DNA of 64,000 nt from JAHWKI01 sp035513575 (GTDB lineage: Bacteria; Gemmatimonadota; Gemmatimonadetes; Longimicrobiales; RSA9): positions 94,120 through 158,119 of the forward strand of contig DATKBW010000134.1 of assembly GCA_035513575.1 (NCBI GenBank). Reading direction: 5' to 3'. A model generated the notes under the pieces. That model was not told where the DNA came from. It saw only the letters and a program-made list of their open reading frames with translations, and did no database searches. This document shows positions 52,317 to 62,417 of this stretch, one piece after another (positions within the stretch are counted from its first letter, which is position 1; each line of letters opens with the position of its first letter). The position numbers and the translations under genes are program-made.

Positions 52317-54776
52317 CTAGAACGTCTGTCCGAACTTGAAGTGCAGCTGCCAGCCCGGCTCGGTCCTGTCGAAGCCGTACGCGTAGTCCAGGCCCATGGG
52401 CCCGAACGGCGTCACCAGCTGGACCCCGAGCCCCGCGCCCCGGAACAGCTTCGACGGGTTCACCTCCAGCGGATCCCGCCAGAGGTTGCCCGCGTCGCCG
52501 AACGCCGAAACCGACACGTTGTCGTTGAAGCGGACGGCGTACTCCGCGCTCAGCCGCACGTACGCCTTCCCCAGCTTGCTGATCAGCGGCAGTCTGCTCC
52601 CGCTCGGCACATACCCCAGCGGCGTGATGGTCGTTTCATCGTAGCCGCGCAGCGGCTGCCCGAACTGGACCCCGCCCATCCAGAACTGCTCGAACGGGAA
52701 GCCGCTCGCGTCGCCGAAGACCGCCCCGGTCTCCGCCGTGATCCCCAGGGCCAGCCGGACCGGGCGGACGCCCACCTGCCCGCCCCCGAGCTGTCCGACG
52801 GGGACCCACCAGCTCCCCACGGCCGTGTACTTCTGGAAGTCGCCGTCCCCGCCCAGCGGGCCGCCGGAGAGCTCCGCCCGGATCTCGTTGCGCGTCCCCA
52901 CGGTGGGGAAGAGCGGGCTGTCCAGCGTGTTCCGGAGCAGCGAGAGCGTCGCGGTGCTCAGCAGCCCCGGCGGCAGGCCGAACACGGAGCCTTCCTCGTC
53001 GCTGCGGTTCTCGTACTTGGTGCGGGCCACCTGATAGCCGACGAAGACGCGGCTGAAGCGCCGGTCCCAGGGGAAGGGGAGCCCGAACCGGAGGGAGCCG
53101 CCGGTGCGGCGGTACTCGCCCTCCGTGAACTGGAAGAAGCGGTTCTGCTTGGTGCTGAAGAGCGACGCCGATCCGCTGATCTGCGATCCCCGGACGGACG
53201 GGTCGGTGTAGCTCGCCGAGAAGTTGTTGTAGCGGGTGCCGAACTGCCACTGCACGCTGCCGGACTTCGCCTGGCCGAACAGGTTCGGGTGATCGAAGCC
53301 GATGAAGCCGGCCAGCCCGCCCCAGCCCCCGATGGTGGTCCCGAAGTTGAAGCTCCCCGTCTGCTTCTCCTTCACCTCGAACGTCACGTCCACATCCCCG
53401 GACGGGAGCTGCTCCATCCGCGGCGTCGGGAGGGGGGCCTCGAAGAAGCCGAGCCCCATGATGGCACGGTAGCTCTGGATCAGCATCTCCTCGCTGTACA
53501 CGTCCCCGGGCAGCACGAAGATGCGGTCGCGGATCACGTTCTCGTGGGTGTACGTGTTCCCCACCACCGAGACCCGGTTCACGTACGCCGGCTCCCGCTC
53601 CACGATGTCCCACCCCACGCGCACCCCGGGCTCGCCGTCGTCCGTCTCCACCCGCTCCACGAACGGCATCACCTGGGCGTACAGGTAGCCCTCGTTGCGA
53701 TAGAGCTGGAACACGTCCTCGGTGGCCTGCTGGAACCGCGACTGGTTGAACACCGGCCGCTGGGCGGCGACCTGCCCCGCTTCCGCCCCGATGCCGCCGA
53801 TCCCGAAGCTCGACAGCAGCCCACCCCGGGCGCTCTCGTAGTACCGGCTCAGGTCATCGGTCGGGAACCGGCGGTTCCCCCGGACCTCGAAGCCCACCAG
53901 ACGATAGCGCGCCCCCTCGCTCACCCGCACCGTCAGCCGGCCCTTCCCCGTCTCCGGGTCCACCACCAGCGTGTCCCCGAGCACGGTGAAGTCGATGTAG
54001 CCCTGACGACCGTAGAAGTCGGGCAGCGTGCTCCGCAGGTCCTGCCGCAGGACCTCGTCGTCGAAGAGTCCCGGGCGGTACCAGAGGAACCCCTCCTCCC
54101 GGGTCGACATCGCGTCCTTGATCTCGTCGTCAGCGAAGACTTCGTTCCCTGCGATGACCACCTCGGCGATGGCCACCCGCTGGCCCTCCTCGACATCGAT
54201 CACCAGCCGGTACTCGCCTTCGACGCCGGCGATCGGCTCGAGCCGGTGCTCCATCCGCTGCAGCCGGATCCCCTTCTCCGCCAGCATCTCACGGATCACG
54301 TGCTCGGCCTCGACGAGCCGGGCCGGATCGTACGCCTGGCCGCTCCGGAGCCCGACCGTGTCCCGCACCGTCCCTGCCCGGACGTTCTCCAGGCCGCGGA
54401 ACTCCAGGTAGGCGACGTACGGCTGCTCCTCGACCTCGATGATGAGCCGCACGGGGGAGGCCGGGTCCTCCGGCCTCACTTCCTCGGCGAGGATCCGCAC
54501 ATCCGCGTACTGGTCCGTGACCCACAGGCGGCGGATCGCCTGCTGGATCTCCCGGAACGTCACCCGGTCGCCGAGCCGGATCCCCGCCGTCGAGAGGACG
54601 ATGTCCTCGGGGATGCGCTCGTTCCCGCGGACGTCGATGGCCTCGACGGGGACGGGCTCCACCGGCATGACGGGCGTCTGCTGCGCGGCCGAGGGGCTCA
54701 CCCAGGCGAACGCGACCAGGGAGGCGGCCAGGGTCCCGGCCGCCTCCCTGATCCGCTTCATCGGTCGATGCTTCAT
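52317..54776 (-). CDS. bamA: Outer membrane protein assembly factor BamA
   Basis: 819 residues. A signal peptide (about 1-31, SPSAAQ) is followed by five POTRA repeats (about 42-445, IDVRGNERIPEDIV opening POTRA1) and an Omp85 barrel (about 470-819) ending in LHFKFGQTF. The MGGVQFGQPLRGYDET loop (about 700-716) is the conserved VRGF-type lumen motif. BamA folds outer-membrane proteins, including those of this window. ATG 54776 overlaps the clpC stop by four bases; ATG 54761 is an alternative. BamD is not in the window. Confidence 0.96.
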   Translation of the reverse strand: MKHRPMKRIREAAGTLAASLVAFAWVSPSAAQQTPVMPVEPVPVEAIDVRGNERIPEDIVLSTAGIRLGDRVTFREIQQAIRRLWVTDQYADVRILAEEVRPEDPASPVRLIIEVEEQPYVAYLEFRGLENVRAGTVRDTVGLRSGQAYDPARLVEAEHVIREMLAEKGIRLQRMEHRLEPIAGVEGEYRLVIDVEEGQRVAIAEVVIAGNEVFADDEIKDAMSTREEGFLWYRPGLFDDEVLRQDLRSTLPDFYGRQGYIDFTVLGDTLVVDPETGKGRLTVRVSEGARYRLVGFEVRGNRRFPTDDLSRYYESARGGLLSSFGIGGIGAEAGQVAAQRPVFNQSRFQQATEDVFQLYRNEGYLYAQVMPFVERVETDDGEPGVRVGWDIVEREPAYVNRVSVVGNTYTHENVIRDRIFVLPGDVYSEEMLIQSYRAIMGLGFFEAPLPTPRMEQLPSGDVDVTFEVKEKQTGSFNFGTTIGGWGGLAGFIGFDHPNLFGQAKSGSVQWQFGTRYNNFSASYTDPSVRGSQISGSASLFSTKQNRFFQFTEGEYRRTGGSLRFGLPFPWDRRFSRVFVGYQVARTKYENRSDEEGSVFGLPPGLLSTATLSLLRNTLDSPLFPTVGTRNEIRAELSGGPLGGDGDFQKYTAVGSWWVPVGQLGGGQVGVRPVRLALGITAETGAVFGDASGFPFEQFWMGGVQFGQPLRGYDETTITPLGYVPSGSRLPLISKLGKAYVRLSAEYAVRFNDNVSVSAFGDAGNLWRDPLEVNPSKLFRGAGLGVQLVTPFGPMGLDYAYGFDRTEPGWQLHFKFGQTF

Positions 54777-57256
54777 GTTTTCGTGGAAGAGGGGACGCGG
54801 AACTCCAGAGCGTCACCTTCCGGCGCGACATCCACCCGGATCTCGTCGCCGGCAGAGAACTCCGATACCAGGATCTTTTCCGACAGCGGGTCCTCCAGGT
54901 GCCGCTGGATCGCCCGCCGCAGCGGCCGCGCGCCGAACTTCTCGTCGTAGCCGCGGTCCACCAGGAACTTGACCGCCTGTTCCGTCAGGCTGAGCGAGAG
55001 CTCCTCCTCCGCCAGCCGCGCGCGCACGTCCTTCAGCATGAAGTGCACGATCTGCGCGATCTGCTCCCTGCTGAGCTGGTGGAAGACGATGATGTCGTCC
55101 ACGCGGTTCAGGAACTCCGGGTTGAAGGCCCGCTCGATCTCCTCGCGCACCTTGTTCTGCATCAGATCGTAGCTGGTCTCGGCATCGCGCGAGTGGAAGC
55201 CGAGCTGGCCCTTCCCCGTGCTGATGTCTCGCGCGCCCAGATTGGACGTCATGATCAGCACCGTGTTCTTGAAGTCGATGACCCGGCCGTAGTTGTCCGT
55301 CAGGTGCCCCTCGTCGAGGACCTGCAGGAGGATGTTGAACACGTCCGGGTGCGCCTTCTCGATCTCGTCCAGCAGCACCACGCTGTACGGCCGGCGGCGC
55401 ACCGCCTTGGTCAGCGTGCCGCTGTCCTCGTAGCCCACGTAGCCCGGAGGCGCGCCGATGAGTCGGGACACGGAGAACTTCTCCATGTACTCGCTCATGT
55501 CCACCCGGATCAGCGCATCACGGTCCGCGAACAGGAACTCCGCCAGCGCCCGCGCCAGCTCCGTCTTCCCGACGCCCGTGGGGCCGCTGAAGATGAAGCT
55601 CCCGATGGGACGGTTCGGGTCCTTGAGCCCCGCCCGGCTCCGCCGGATCGCCCGGCTGATCGCCGCGATGGCCTCGTCCTGCCCGACCACCCGCGTGTGC
55701 AGCTCCTCCTCCATGTTCACCAGCCGCTCCGTCTCCGCCTCCTTCAGCCGCGTGACCGGAATCCCGGTCCAGCGGCTCACGATGAAGGCGACCTCCTCCA
55801 CGCCGATCACCGGGCGATGCTGCTTCCGCTCCTCCTCCCACTTCTCCTGCCGGCGCCGGATCTCGTTCTGCAGCTCCCGCTCCTGGTCCCGCAGCTCCGC
55901 CGCCCGCTCGAAGTCCTGGTCGCGGATCGACTCGTCCTTCCGCTCCGCCAGCTGCTCCATCTCCTGCTGGAGCTCCGTCACCTCCGGCGGCGGGACCTGG
56001 GTGGCGAGCCGCGCCCGGGCGCCGGCCTCGTCGATCACGTCGATGGCCTTGTCCGGGAGGAACCGATCGGTGATGTAGCGCTCCGAGAGCCGCGCCGACG
56101 CGGTCAGCGTCTCATCGGGGATCTCCACCCGGTGGTGGTCCTCGTAGTGCTTGCGCAGCCCCTTGAGGATCTCCACCGACTCGTCCACCGTCGGCGGGTC
56201 GACGATCACCGTCTGGAAGCGCCGCTCCAGCGCGCCGTCCTTCTCGATGTACTTGCGGTACTCGTTGAGCGTGGACGCGCCGACGCACTGCAGCTCGCCG
56301 CGCGCCAGCGCCGGCTTCAGCATGTTGGACGCGTCGATCGCGCCCTCGGCCGCGCCGGCCCCGACCAGGGTGTGGAGCTCGTCGATGAACAGGATGATGT
56401 TCTTGTTCTGGGCGATCTCGTTCATGATCGCCTTCAGCCGCTCCTCGAACTGGCCGCGGTACTTCGTCCCGGCGATCACGGCGGCCATGTCCAGGGCGAG
56501 GACGCGGTGGTCCTTCAGGCTGTCCGGGCAGTCGCCCTTCGCGATGAGCTGTGCCAGACCCTCCACGATCGCCGTCTTGCCGACGCCGGGCTCGCCGATC
56601 AGGACGGGGTTGTTCTTCTTCCGGCGCGACAGCACCTCCATGACGCGCTCGATCTCGGAGGCCCGCCCGATCGTCGGGTCCAGCTCGGCATTGCGCGCCA
56701 GCTCCGTGAGGTCACGGCAGAAATGGTCGAGGGCGGGCGTCTTCGACTTCTTCTCGCCCTTCTGGCTCGACCCGCCACCGCCGCCGCCCCCGGGGGTGGA
56801 CGGCTGCGAGGGGTTCACGTCGCTGCCCAGCAGCTTGAGCGTCTCGCCCCGGGCATCCTCCAGGGTCAGGCCGAGGGAGTTGAGCACCTGCGCGGCGATC
56901 CCCTTCTCTTCGCGCAGGAGGCCGAGCAGCAGGTGCTCCGTACCGACGTAGGAGTGGTTGAGCTCGCGGGCTTCCGCCATGGCGTATTCCAGCACCTTCT
57001 TGGCACGGGACGTATACGGCAGCTCGCCGAGGGCGATCGTCGCCTTCCCCTTCTTCACCGACTCCTCGATCCGCTCGTGGATCTGCTCGAGGTCCACGTT
57101 CAGGTTCATGAGAACGGCCGCCGCGACGCCCTCGCCCTCCCGGATCAGCCCCAGGAGGATATGCTCGGTACCGACGTAGTCGTGCTGGAGACGGATGGCT
57201 TCCTCGCGGGCCATGGCGAGTACTTTCCGCACGCGATCGGTGAAGTTGTAGTTCAT
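54773..57256 (-). CDS. clpC: AAA+ unfoldase ClpC
   Basis: 827 residues, Hsp100 unfoldase for the ClpP protease. Two N-domain repeats (1-145) hold Glu31 and Glu107 in VGTEHxLLGL, the sites that in Bacillus ClpC bind phosphoarginine. After a Gly-rich linker (155-172) come AAA1 (Walker A GEPGVGKT 221-228, Walker B FIDELH), a middle domain with a UVR-like helix (about 428-463) and AAA2 (Walker A GPTGVGKT 558-565). The gene follows mcsA-mcsB by 39 bases, as in Firmicutes, but no ctsR repressor is present, and it is coupled to bamA by ATGA. Confidence 0.96.
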   Translation of the reverse strand: MNYNFTDRVRKVLAMAREEAIRLQHDYVGTEHILLGLIREGEGVAAAVLMNLNVDLEQIHERIEESVKKGKATIALGELPYTSRAKKVLEYAMAEARELNHSYVGTEHLLLGLLREEKGIAAQVLNSLGLTLEDARGETLKLLGSDVNPSQPSTPGGGGGGGSSQKGEKKSKTPALDHFCRDLTELARNAELDPTIGRASEIERVMEVLSRRKKNNPVLIGEPGVGKTAIVEGLAQLIAKGDCPDSLKDHRVLALDMAAVIAGTKYRGQFEERLKAIMNEIAQNKNIILFIDELHTLVGAGAAEGAIDASNMLKPALARGELQCVGASTLNEYRKYIEKDGALERRFQTVIVDPPTVDESVEILKGLRKHYEDHHRVEIPDETLTASARLSERYITDRFLPDKAIDVIDEAGARARLATQVPPPEVTELQQEMEQLAERKDESIRDQDFERAAELRDQERELQNEIRRRQEKWEEERKQHRPVIGVEEVAFIVSRWTGIPVTRLKEAETERLVNMEEELHTRVVGQDEAIAAISRAIRRSRAGLKDPNRPIGSFIFSGPTGVGKTELARALAEFLFADRDALIRVDMSEYMEKFSVSRLIGAPPGYVGYEDSGTLTKAVRRRPYSVVLLDEIEKAHPDVFNILLQVLDEGHLTDNYGRVIDFKNTVLIMTSNLGARDISTGKGQLGFHSRDAETSYDLMQNKVREEIERAFNPEFLNRVDDIIVFHQLSREQIAQIVHFMLKDVRARLAEEELSLSLTEQAVKFLVDRGYDEKFGARPLRRAIQRHLEDPLSEKILVSEFSAGDEIRVDVAPEGDALEFRVPSSTKT

Positions 57257-57295
57257 CAGTGCCCTCGCAGCGGGTGTCGTCGTGTAGCGGCGACC

Positions 57296-58411
57296 CTATT
57301 CAACTTCCGAGCCGTTCCCACCGGGGTCCGGGTCCGGGTCGGCGTCGGTCTCGAGCGCGTGTCGCACGTGGCTGGCACGCTGCACATCGCCCGCGGCTTC
57401 GCTCAACGGGTGCCCCGCGGCCTGTTCCAGGTGGGCCGGCTGGGTATAGATCATGACCTTGTTCAGCGTGTATACACTGGGTCCCGGAAGCAGTTTCATG
57501 CTCACGCCGAGACGCACGCCGCTGAGCAGGTTCATGACTTCGTCGAAGCTCAGGGAGCGAGCATAACGGAGGAGGCCGTAGGCCCGCCAGATCTTGTCCT
57601 CCATCACCGCCGGCGCCTCGCGCATGAGCACGCTCCGGGCCTGCATCTCGTACTGGATCACCTGCTGGACGATCTTGTGCAGGTGGTCGATCAGGTCCTC
57701 CTCGGGCTTGCCGAGCGTGGTCTGGTTGGAGATCTGGAAGAAGTTCCCCACCACCTCCGAGCCCTCGCCGTACAGCCCCCGGAACGTCAGCCCCACCTGC
57801 CCGATCCCCTGCAGGACCTTGCCGATCTCTTTCGTCAGGACCAGACCCGGGAGGTGCATGAGGATGGACGCCCGGAGCCCCGTCCCGACGTTGGTCGGGC
57901 AGCTGGTCAGATAGCCGAACTCGTGGTGGTAGGCCACGGGCAGCTGGCCGGCGAGCTCCTCATCCAGCGCGTCCACCTGGCCGTAGGCGTCCCGGAGCCG
58001 GAGCCCCGACATGAGGCTTTGGAGCCGGAGGTGGTCCTCCTCGTTGACCATGAGGCCGGCCTCCTCGTTCGGGCCCACCACCAGCCCGGCGCCCGCGTGA
58101 GGACCGGGGGAGCCCTCCCCGACCAGCTCCCGGGATACCAGGTGACGCTCCAGCAGGACCCGTCGTGACAGCTTCGGGAGGGAGGCGATGTCCACCGCGA
58201 TGCCGTCACGGAGGATCTGGCCGGCGCTGGCGGCGCGCTGCACGCTGCTGAGGATCCGCAGCCGCGCGTCGTCATCGATCCTCGGGCTGAAGGGGTACCC
58301 CTGGAGGTTGCGTGCGAGGCGGACGCGCGTGGAGAGCACGATATCCGAGTGGGGCCCGCTCCCCTCGAGCCAGGACAGCCCGAAATCGCCGACCGATCCC
58401 AGGTCCTTCAT
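57296..58411 (-). CDS. mcsB: Protein arginine kinase McsB
   Basis: 371 residues, phosphagen-kinase fold that phosphorylates arginine side chains to mark proteins for ClpCP. The LSTRVRLARNLQGYPF segment (26-41) and the catalytic Cys171 in CPTNVGTGLRAS are diagnostic; Glu124 and Glu125 in VNEEDH are the phosphagen-kinase acid pair. A 25-residue Asp/Pro-rich tail replaces the usual end. ATG 58411 overlaps the mcsA stop by four bases. Its presence in a diderm, next to bamA, is unusual. Confidence 0.95.
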   Translation of the reverse strand: MKDLGSVGDFGLSWLEGSGPHSDIVLSTRVRLARNLQGYPFSPRIDDDARLRILSSVQRAASAGQILRDGIAVDIASLPKLSRRVLLERHLVSRELVGEGSPGPHAGAGLVVGPNEEAGLMVNEEDHLRLQSLMSGLRLRDAYGQVDALDEELAGQLPVAYHHEFGYLTSCPTNVGTGLRASILMHLPGLVLTKEIGKVLQGIGQVGLTFRGLYGEGSEVVGNFFQISNQTTLGKPEEDLIDHLHKIVQQVIQYEMQARSVLMREAPAVMEDKIWRAYGLLRYARSLSFDEVMNLLSGVRLGVSMKLLPGPSVYTLNKVMIYTQPAHLEQAAGHPLSEAAGDVQRASHVRHALETDADPDPDPGGNGSEVE

Positions 58412-58904
58412 GGGCGGGTCATCTCCAGCTCGCGGATCTGGTCCCGCAGCAGCGCGGCGCGCTCGAAGTCCTCGCTGGCGACGGCCCGCTCCAGCTTCCG
58501 CTTCAGCCGCGACAGCCGCTCTCCCCGCTCCGCCTCGCTCGGGTCCGGCGGGAGGTAGACCTTGCCGACGTGCTGGGTCCCGCCATGGAGCCGGCGCAGC
58601 AGACCCCGCAGGTGCCCCTCGAACGTCACGTAGCAGTGCGGGCAGCCGAGGCGGCCGATCTTCTTGAAGTCCTTCAGCGTCATGCCGCAGTACTCGCACG
58701 GGGTATCGGCGGGCTGCAGCGCTCGCTCGCCTTGGCTCAGCTGCGCCAGGAAGTCCGTGAGCGGGAAATTCGCGGACGCCGCCTCGGGTTCCAGCCCCTT
58801 GTCGGCCGCGCACGTCTCGCACAGATGGAACGTGCCCATCTGGTTGTCGACGATCTGGGTGAGGTGGATGACCGCCTCTTTCTCGCCGCAGTGGTCGCAG
58901 AGCA

Positions 58905-58905
<1 letters not shown>
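58408..58905 (-). CDS. mcsA: McsA, zinc-finger activator of McsB
   Basis: 165 residues. Four CXXC pairs (Cys3-Cys6, Cys29-Cys32, Cys70-Cys73, Cys88-Cys91) make two zinc fingers, and a UVR helix (about 131-162, SRLKRKLERAVASEDFERAA) closes the protein. McsA binds and stimulates McsB and can sense thiol or metal stress. ATG 58905 overlaps the lolD stop by one base; GTG 58908 one codon earlier gives a four-base overlap and cannot be excluded. Confidence 0.95.
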
Positions 58906-59649
<744 letters not shown>

Positions 59650-59657
<8 letters not shown>

Positions 59658-60897
59658 GGCGGATCGCCTCCACCGGCAGCAGCCCGGCGGCCTGGCGTGC
59701 GGGGTAGATGGTCGCGGCGAAGGCGACCCCGACGCTGAGGAGGACGATCAGTGCGACATCGACGGGGTCCAGCGCCACGGGGAGGCTGTCCAGGAAGTAC
59801 ACGTCGCCGGGCAGCTCGATGAACTGGTAGGTGTCCAGCGCCCAGGTCAGCCCGAGCCCGAGCCCGGTCCCGAGGAGCGTCCCGACGACGCCGATCGCGA
59901 GCCCCTGGAGCATGAAGATGCGCAGCACGGTGTGGTCGCTCATGCCCATGGACTTGAGGATCCCGATCTCCCGGGTCTTGTCGGCCACCACCATGATGAG
60001 GGTGCTGATGATGTTGAACGCCGCCACGACCACGATGAGGAACAGGATCACCGTCATCACGATCTTCTCGAGCTTGAGAGCGGAGAAGAGGGAGGAGTTC
60101 AGCTGGACCCAGTCGTTGGTGTAGTACGGGAAGCGCAGCTCGTCCTGGATCCATTGCGCCGTCCCCTGCACGGCCCAGGGGTCCGAGACGTTCACGCCGA
60201 TGGCGCCGACGCCATCCTCCAGGTGGAGCAGGTCCTGCACCGGCTCCAGCGCCGCGTACATGAAGTTCGAGTCGTACTCGTACATGCCAGTGGAGAACCG
60301 GTCGGTCACCTCGAAGGGGCGGATGATCGGCACCATCTCGCCGCCGCCGCCGGTGTTGAAGTTCTCCAGCGAGACGATCTGGATGGTGTCCCCCGGGAAC
60401 ACGCTGAGCCGCTCCGCCAGCCGGCGGCCCATCACCAGCGGCGGGTAGCCGGTGGAGGTCGGGCCGAAGTCCAGCTCGCCGGACGCGATCTGCTTCTGGA
60501 CCGTCGTGAGCCCGCCGCTCTCGGGGGCCGGGTCGACGCCGTAGAGCATCCCCGCCTGGGCGTAGTCGGTCCCGGGGACAAAAACCGCCACCTGCGTCAT
60601 GATGAACGGCTCGGCGACCACGACCCCGGGGGCCTGCCGCACCGTCTCCAGGGCGGGCCGCCAGTCGGGCATCCGGAACCCCCGCCCCTGCTGGAACACG
60701 TAGACGTGAGGGTTCATGCCGATGATCTTCGCCTGCAGGTCCCGCTGTAGCCCGGTCATCACGGCGATCACGATGATGAGCGCGGCCACCCCGACGAAGA
60801 CACCTCCCACGGCGATCAGCGTGATCAGGGAAACGAACCGCCCCTTGCGGCGGGAGGCCAGGTAGCGGCGCGCGATGAACCAGTCGAGACGCTTCAT
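59650..60897 (-). CDS. lolC: Lipoprotein-releasing system permease LolC/LolE
   Basis: 415 residues, four membrane helices with the FtsX/MacB core: N-terminal ARRYLASRRKGRFVSLIT (9-26), a large periplasmic domain (about 45-265) and a helix trio at the C-terminus with LPVEAIRH. The KTREIGILKSMGMSD (about 302-316) segment is the LolC/E cytoplasmic loop. There is one gene rather than separate lolC and lolE, as in the LolF-type systems of many non-Enterobacteria, which would work as a homodimer. ATGA links it to lysS. Confidence 0.92.
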
Positions 60898-62417
60898 GCC
60901 CCCTCTTCCGGGCGCATGGTCGGGAACAGGATGACGTCCCGGATCGAGGGCTGGCCGGTGAGGAGCATCACCAGCCGGTCCACCCCGATCCCGACACCCC
61001 CCGTGGGCGGCATCCCGTACTCCATGGCCCGCAGGTAGTCCTCGTCCACCATCACCGCCTCGAGATCCCCCCGCGCCCGCAGCTCGGCCTGCGCCTCGAA
61101 CCGCTCCCGCTGGTCGTCCGGATCGTTCAGCTCGCTGAAGGCGTTGGCGATCTCGCGGCCGGCGATGATCAGCTCGAACCGTTCCGTCAGCCGCGGCTCT
61201 CCCCGCTTCGGCTTCGCCAGCGGCGAGAGCTCCCGGGGGTAGTCCACGATGAAGACCGGCTGTTCCAGCGCGGGCTCCACCAGCGCGCCGAACAGGGCAT
61301 CGAGGAGCTTCCCGTGTCCCATGGCGCCCACGTCCTCGACACCCGCCTCGCGGGCCGCGGCGCGCAGCGCCTCGACGTCCATGGCACCCACGTCCAGGCC
61401 ACCGATCTCCCCCAGGGAGCCCAGGAAGCTCATGCGACGATACGGCGGCGCCAGGTCGATGCGCGCCCCCTCCGCCTCGACGACGGTGCTGCCGGACGTT
61501 TCCGTGGCGACGCAGGCCAGCATCTGTTCCACGAGGTCCATCATGTCGTGATAATCGGCGAACGCCTGGTAGAGCTCCAGCATCGTGAACTCGGGGTTGT
61601 GCGTCCGATCGATGCCCTCGTTGCGGAAATCCTTCCCCACCTCGTAGACGCGCTCCATCCCGCCGACGATGAGCCGCTTGAGGTAGAGCTCGTCGGCGAT
61701 GCGCAGGTAGAGCGGCATGTCCAGGGCGTTGTGGTGGGTCGTGAACGGCCTCGCCACCGCCCCCCCGTACAGCGGCTGGAGGACCGGCGTCTCGACCTCG
61801 ATGTAGCCGCGGGCATCCAGGAAGTCCCGGAGCGCCCGCACCACCCGCGCCCGGGCGACGAAGATCTCCCGCACCTCGGGGTGCACCGCCAGATCCGCGT
61901 AACGCTGCCGGTAGCGCTGCTGCACGTCGCCGAAGCCGCTGTGGACCACGCGCGCGCCGCTCTCCGCGTCCACCTCCTCCTTGCCGTACGGCAGCGGGCG
62001 GAGCGATTTCGAAAGGAGCTCGAAGGCGGTGACGACGACGCTCACCTCCCCCGCCCGCGTCCGCATCGTCCGCCCCTCGGCCCCGACCCAGTCCCCGACG
62101 TGGAGCAGGTCCAGGAGGTCGTACGCCCCCCCGAGCACGTTCTTGCGGAAGAAGAGCTGGATGCGGCCGGAGCGGTCCGCCAGGTCCGCGAACGTCGCCT
62201 TCCCGTGCGAGCGCAGCGAGGTGAGCCGCCCCGCCAGCCGCACCGCCTCGCCCTCCCCGCCCTCGCCGAGCCCGCCGGCGGTCTCCGCCTTCTCGAAGTC
62301 CTCGCGCGCCTGCGCCGCGTACCGCGTGACCTCGTAGCGATAGCCGAACGGCTCGATCCCTCGTGCGCGCAGTTCTTCCAGCGTGCGCCGGCGGTCCCGC
62401 TCCACCTGGCTCGTCAT
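60894..62417 (-). CDS. lysS: Lysyl-tRNA synthetase (class II)
   Basis: 507 residues. An N-terminal OB anticodon domain (about 55-170, VRLAGRLTSLRSHGKATFAD) precedes the class II catalytic core: motif 2 FRNEGIDRTHNPEFTMLE (about 268-285) and motif 3 GVGIGVDRLVMLL (about 475-487). Length matches bacterial LysRS. ATG 62417 overlaps the prfB stop by four bases, the common prfB-lysS order. Confidence 0.97.
   Translation of the reverse strand: MTSQVERDRRRTLEELRARGIEPFGYRYEVTRYAAQAREDFEKAETAGGLGEGGEGEAVRLAGRLTSLRSHGKATFADLADRSGRIQLFFRKNVLGGAYDLLDLLHVGDWVGAEGRTMRTRAGEVSVVVTAFELLSKSLRPLPYGKEEVDAESGARVVHSGFGDVQQRYRQRYADLAVHPEVREIFVARARVVRALRDFLDARGYIEVETPVLQPLYGGAVARPFTTHHNALDMPLYLRIADELYLKRLIVGGMERVYEVGKDFRNEGIDRTHNPEFTMLELYQAFADYHDMMDLVEQMLACVATETSGSTVVEAEGARIDLAPPYRRMSFLGSLGEIGGLDVGAMDVEALRAAAREAGVEDVGAMGHGKLLDALFGALVEPALEQPVFIVDYPRELSPLAKPKRGEPRLTERFELIIAGREIANAFSELNDPDDQRERFEAQAELRARGDLEAVMVDEDYLRAMEYGMPPTGGVGIGVDRLVMLLTGQPSIRDVILFPTMRPEEGA

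Noticed and set aside
52197..58168. Two long plus-strand frames (917 and 1089 codons) opposite bamA, clpC and mcsB
   Set aside because: Composition is Arg/Leu/His/Asp-biased with no motif, and all three minus-strand genes have intact catalytic or family motifs.
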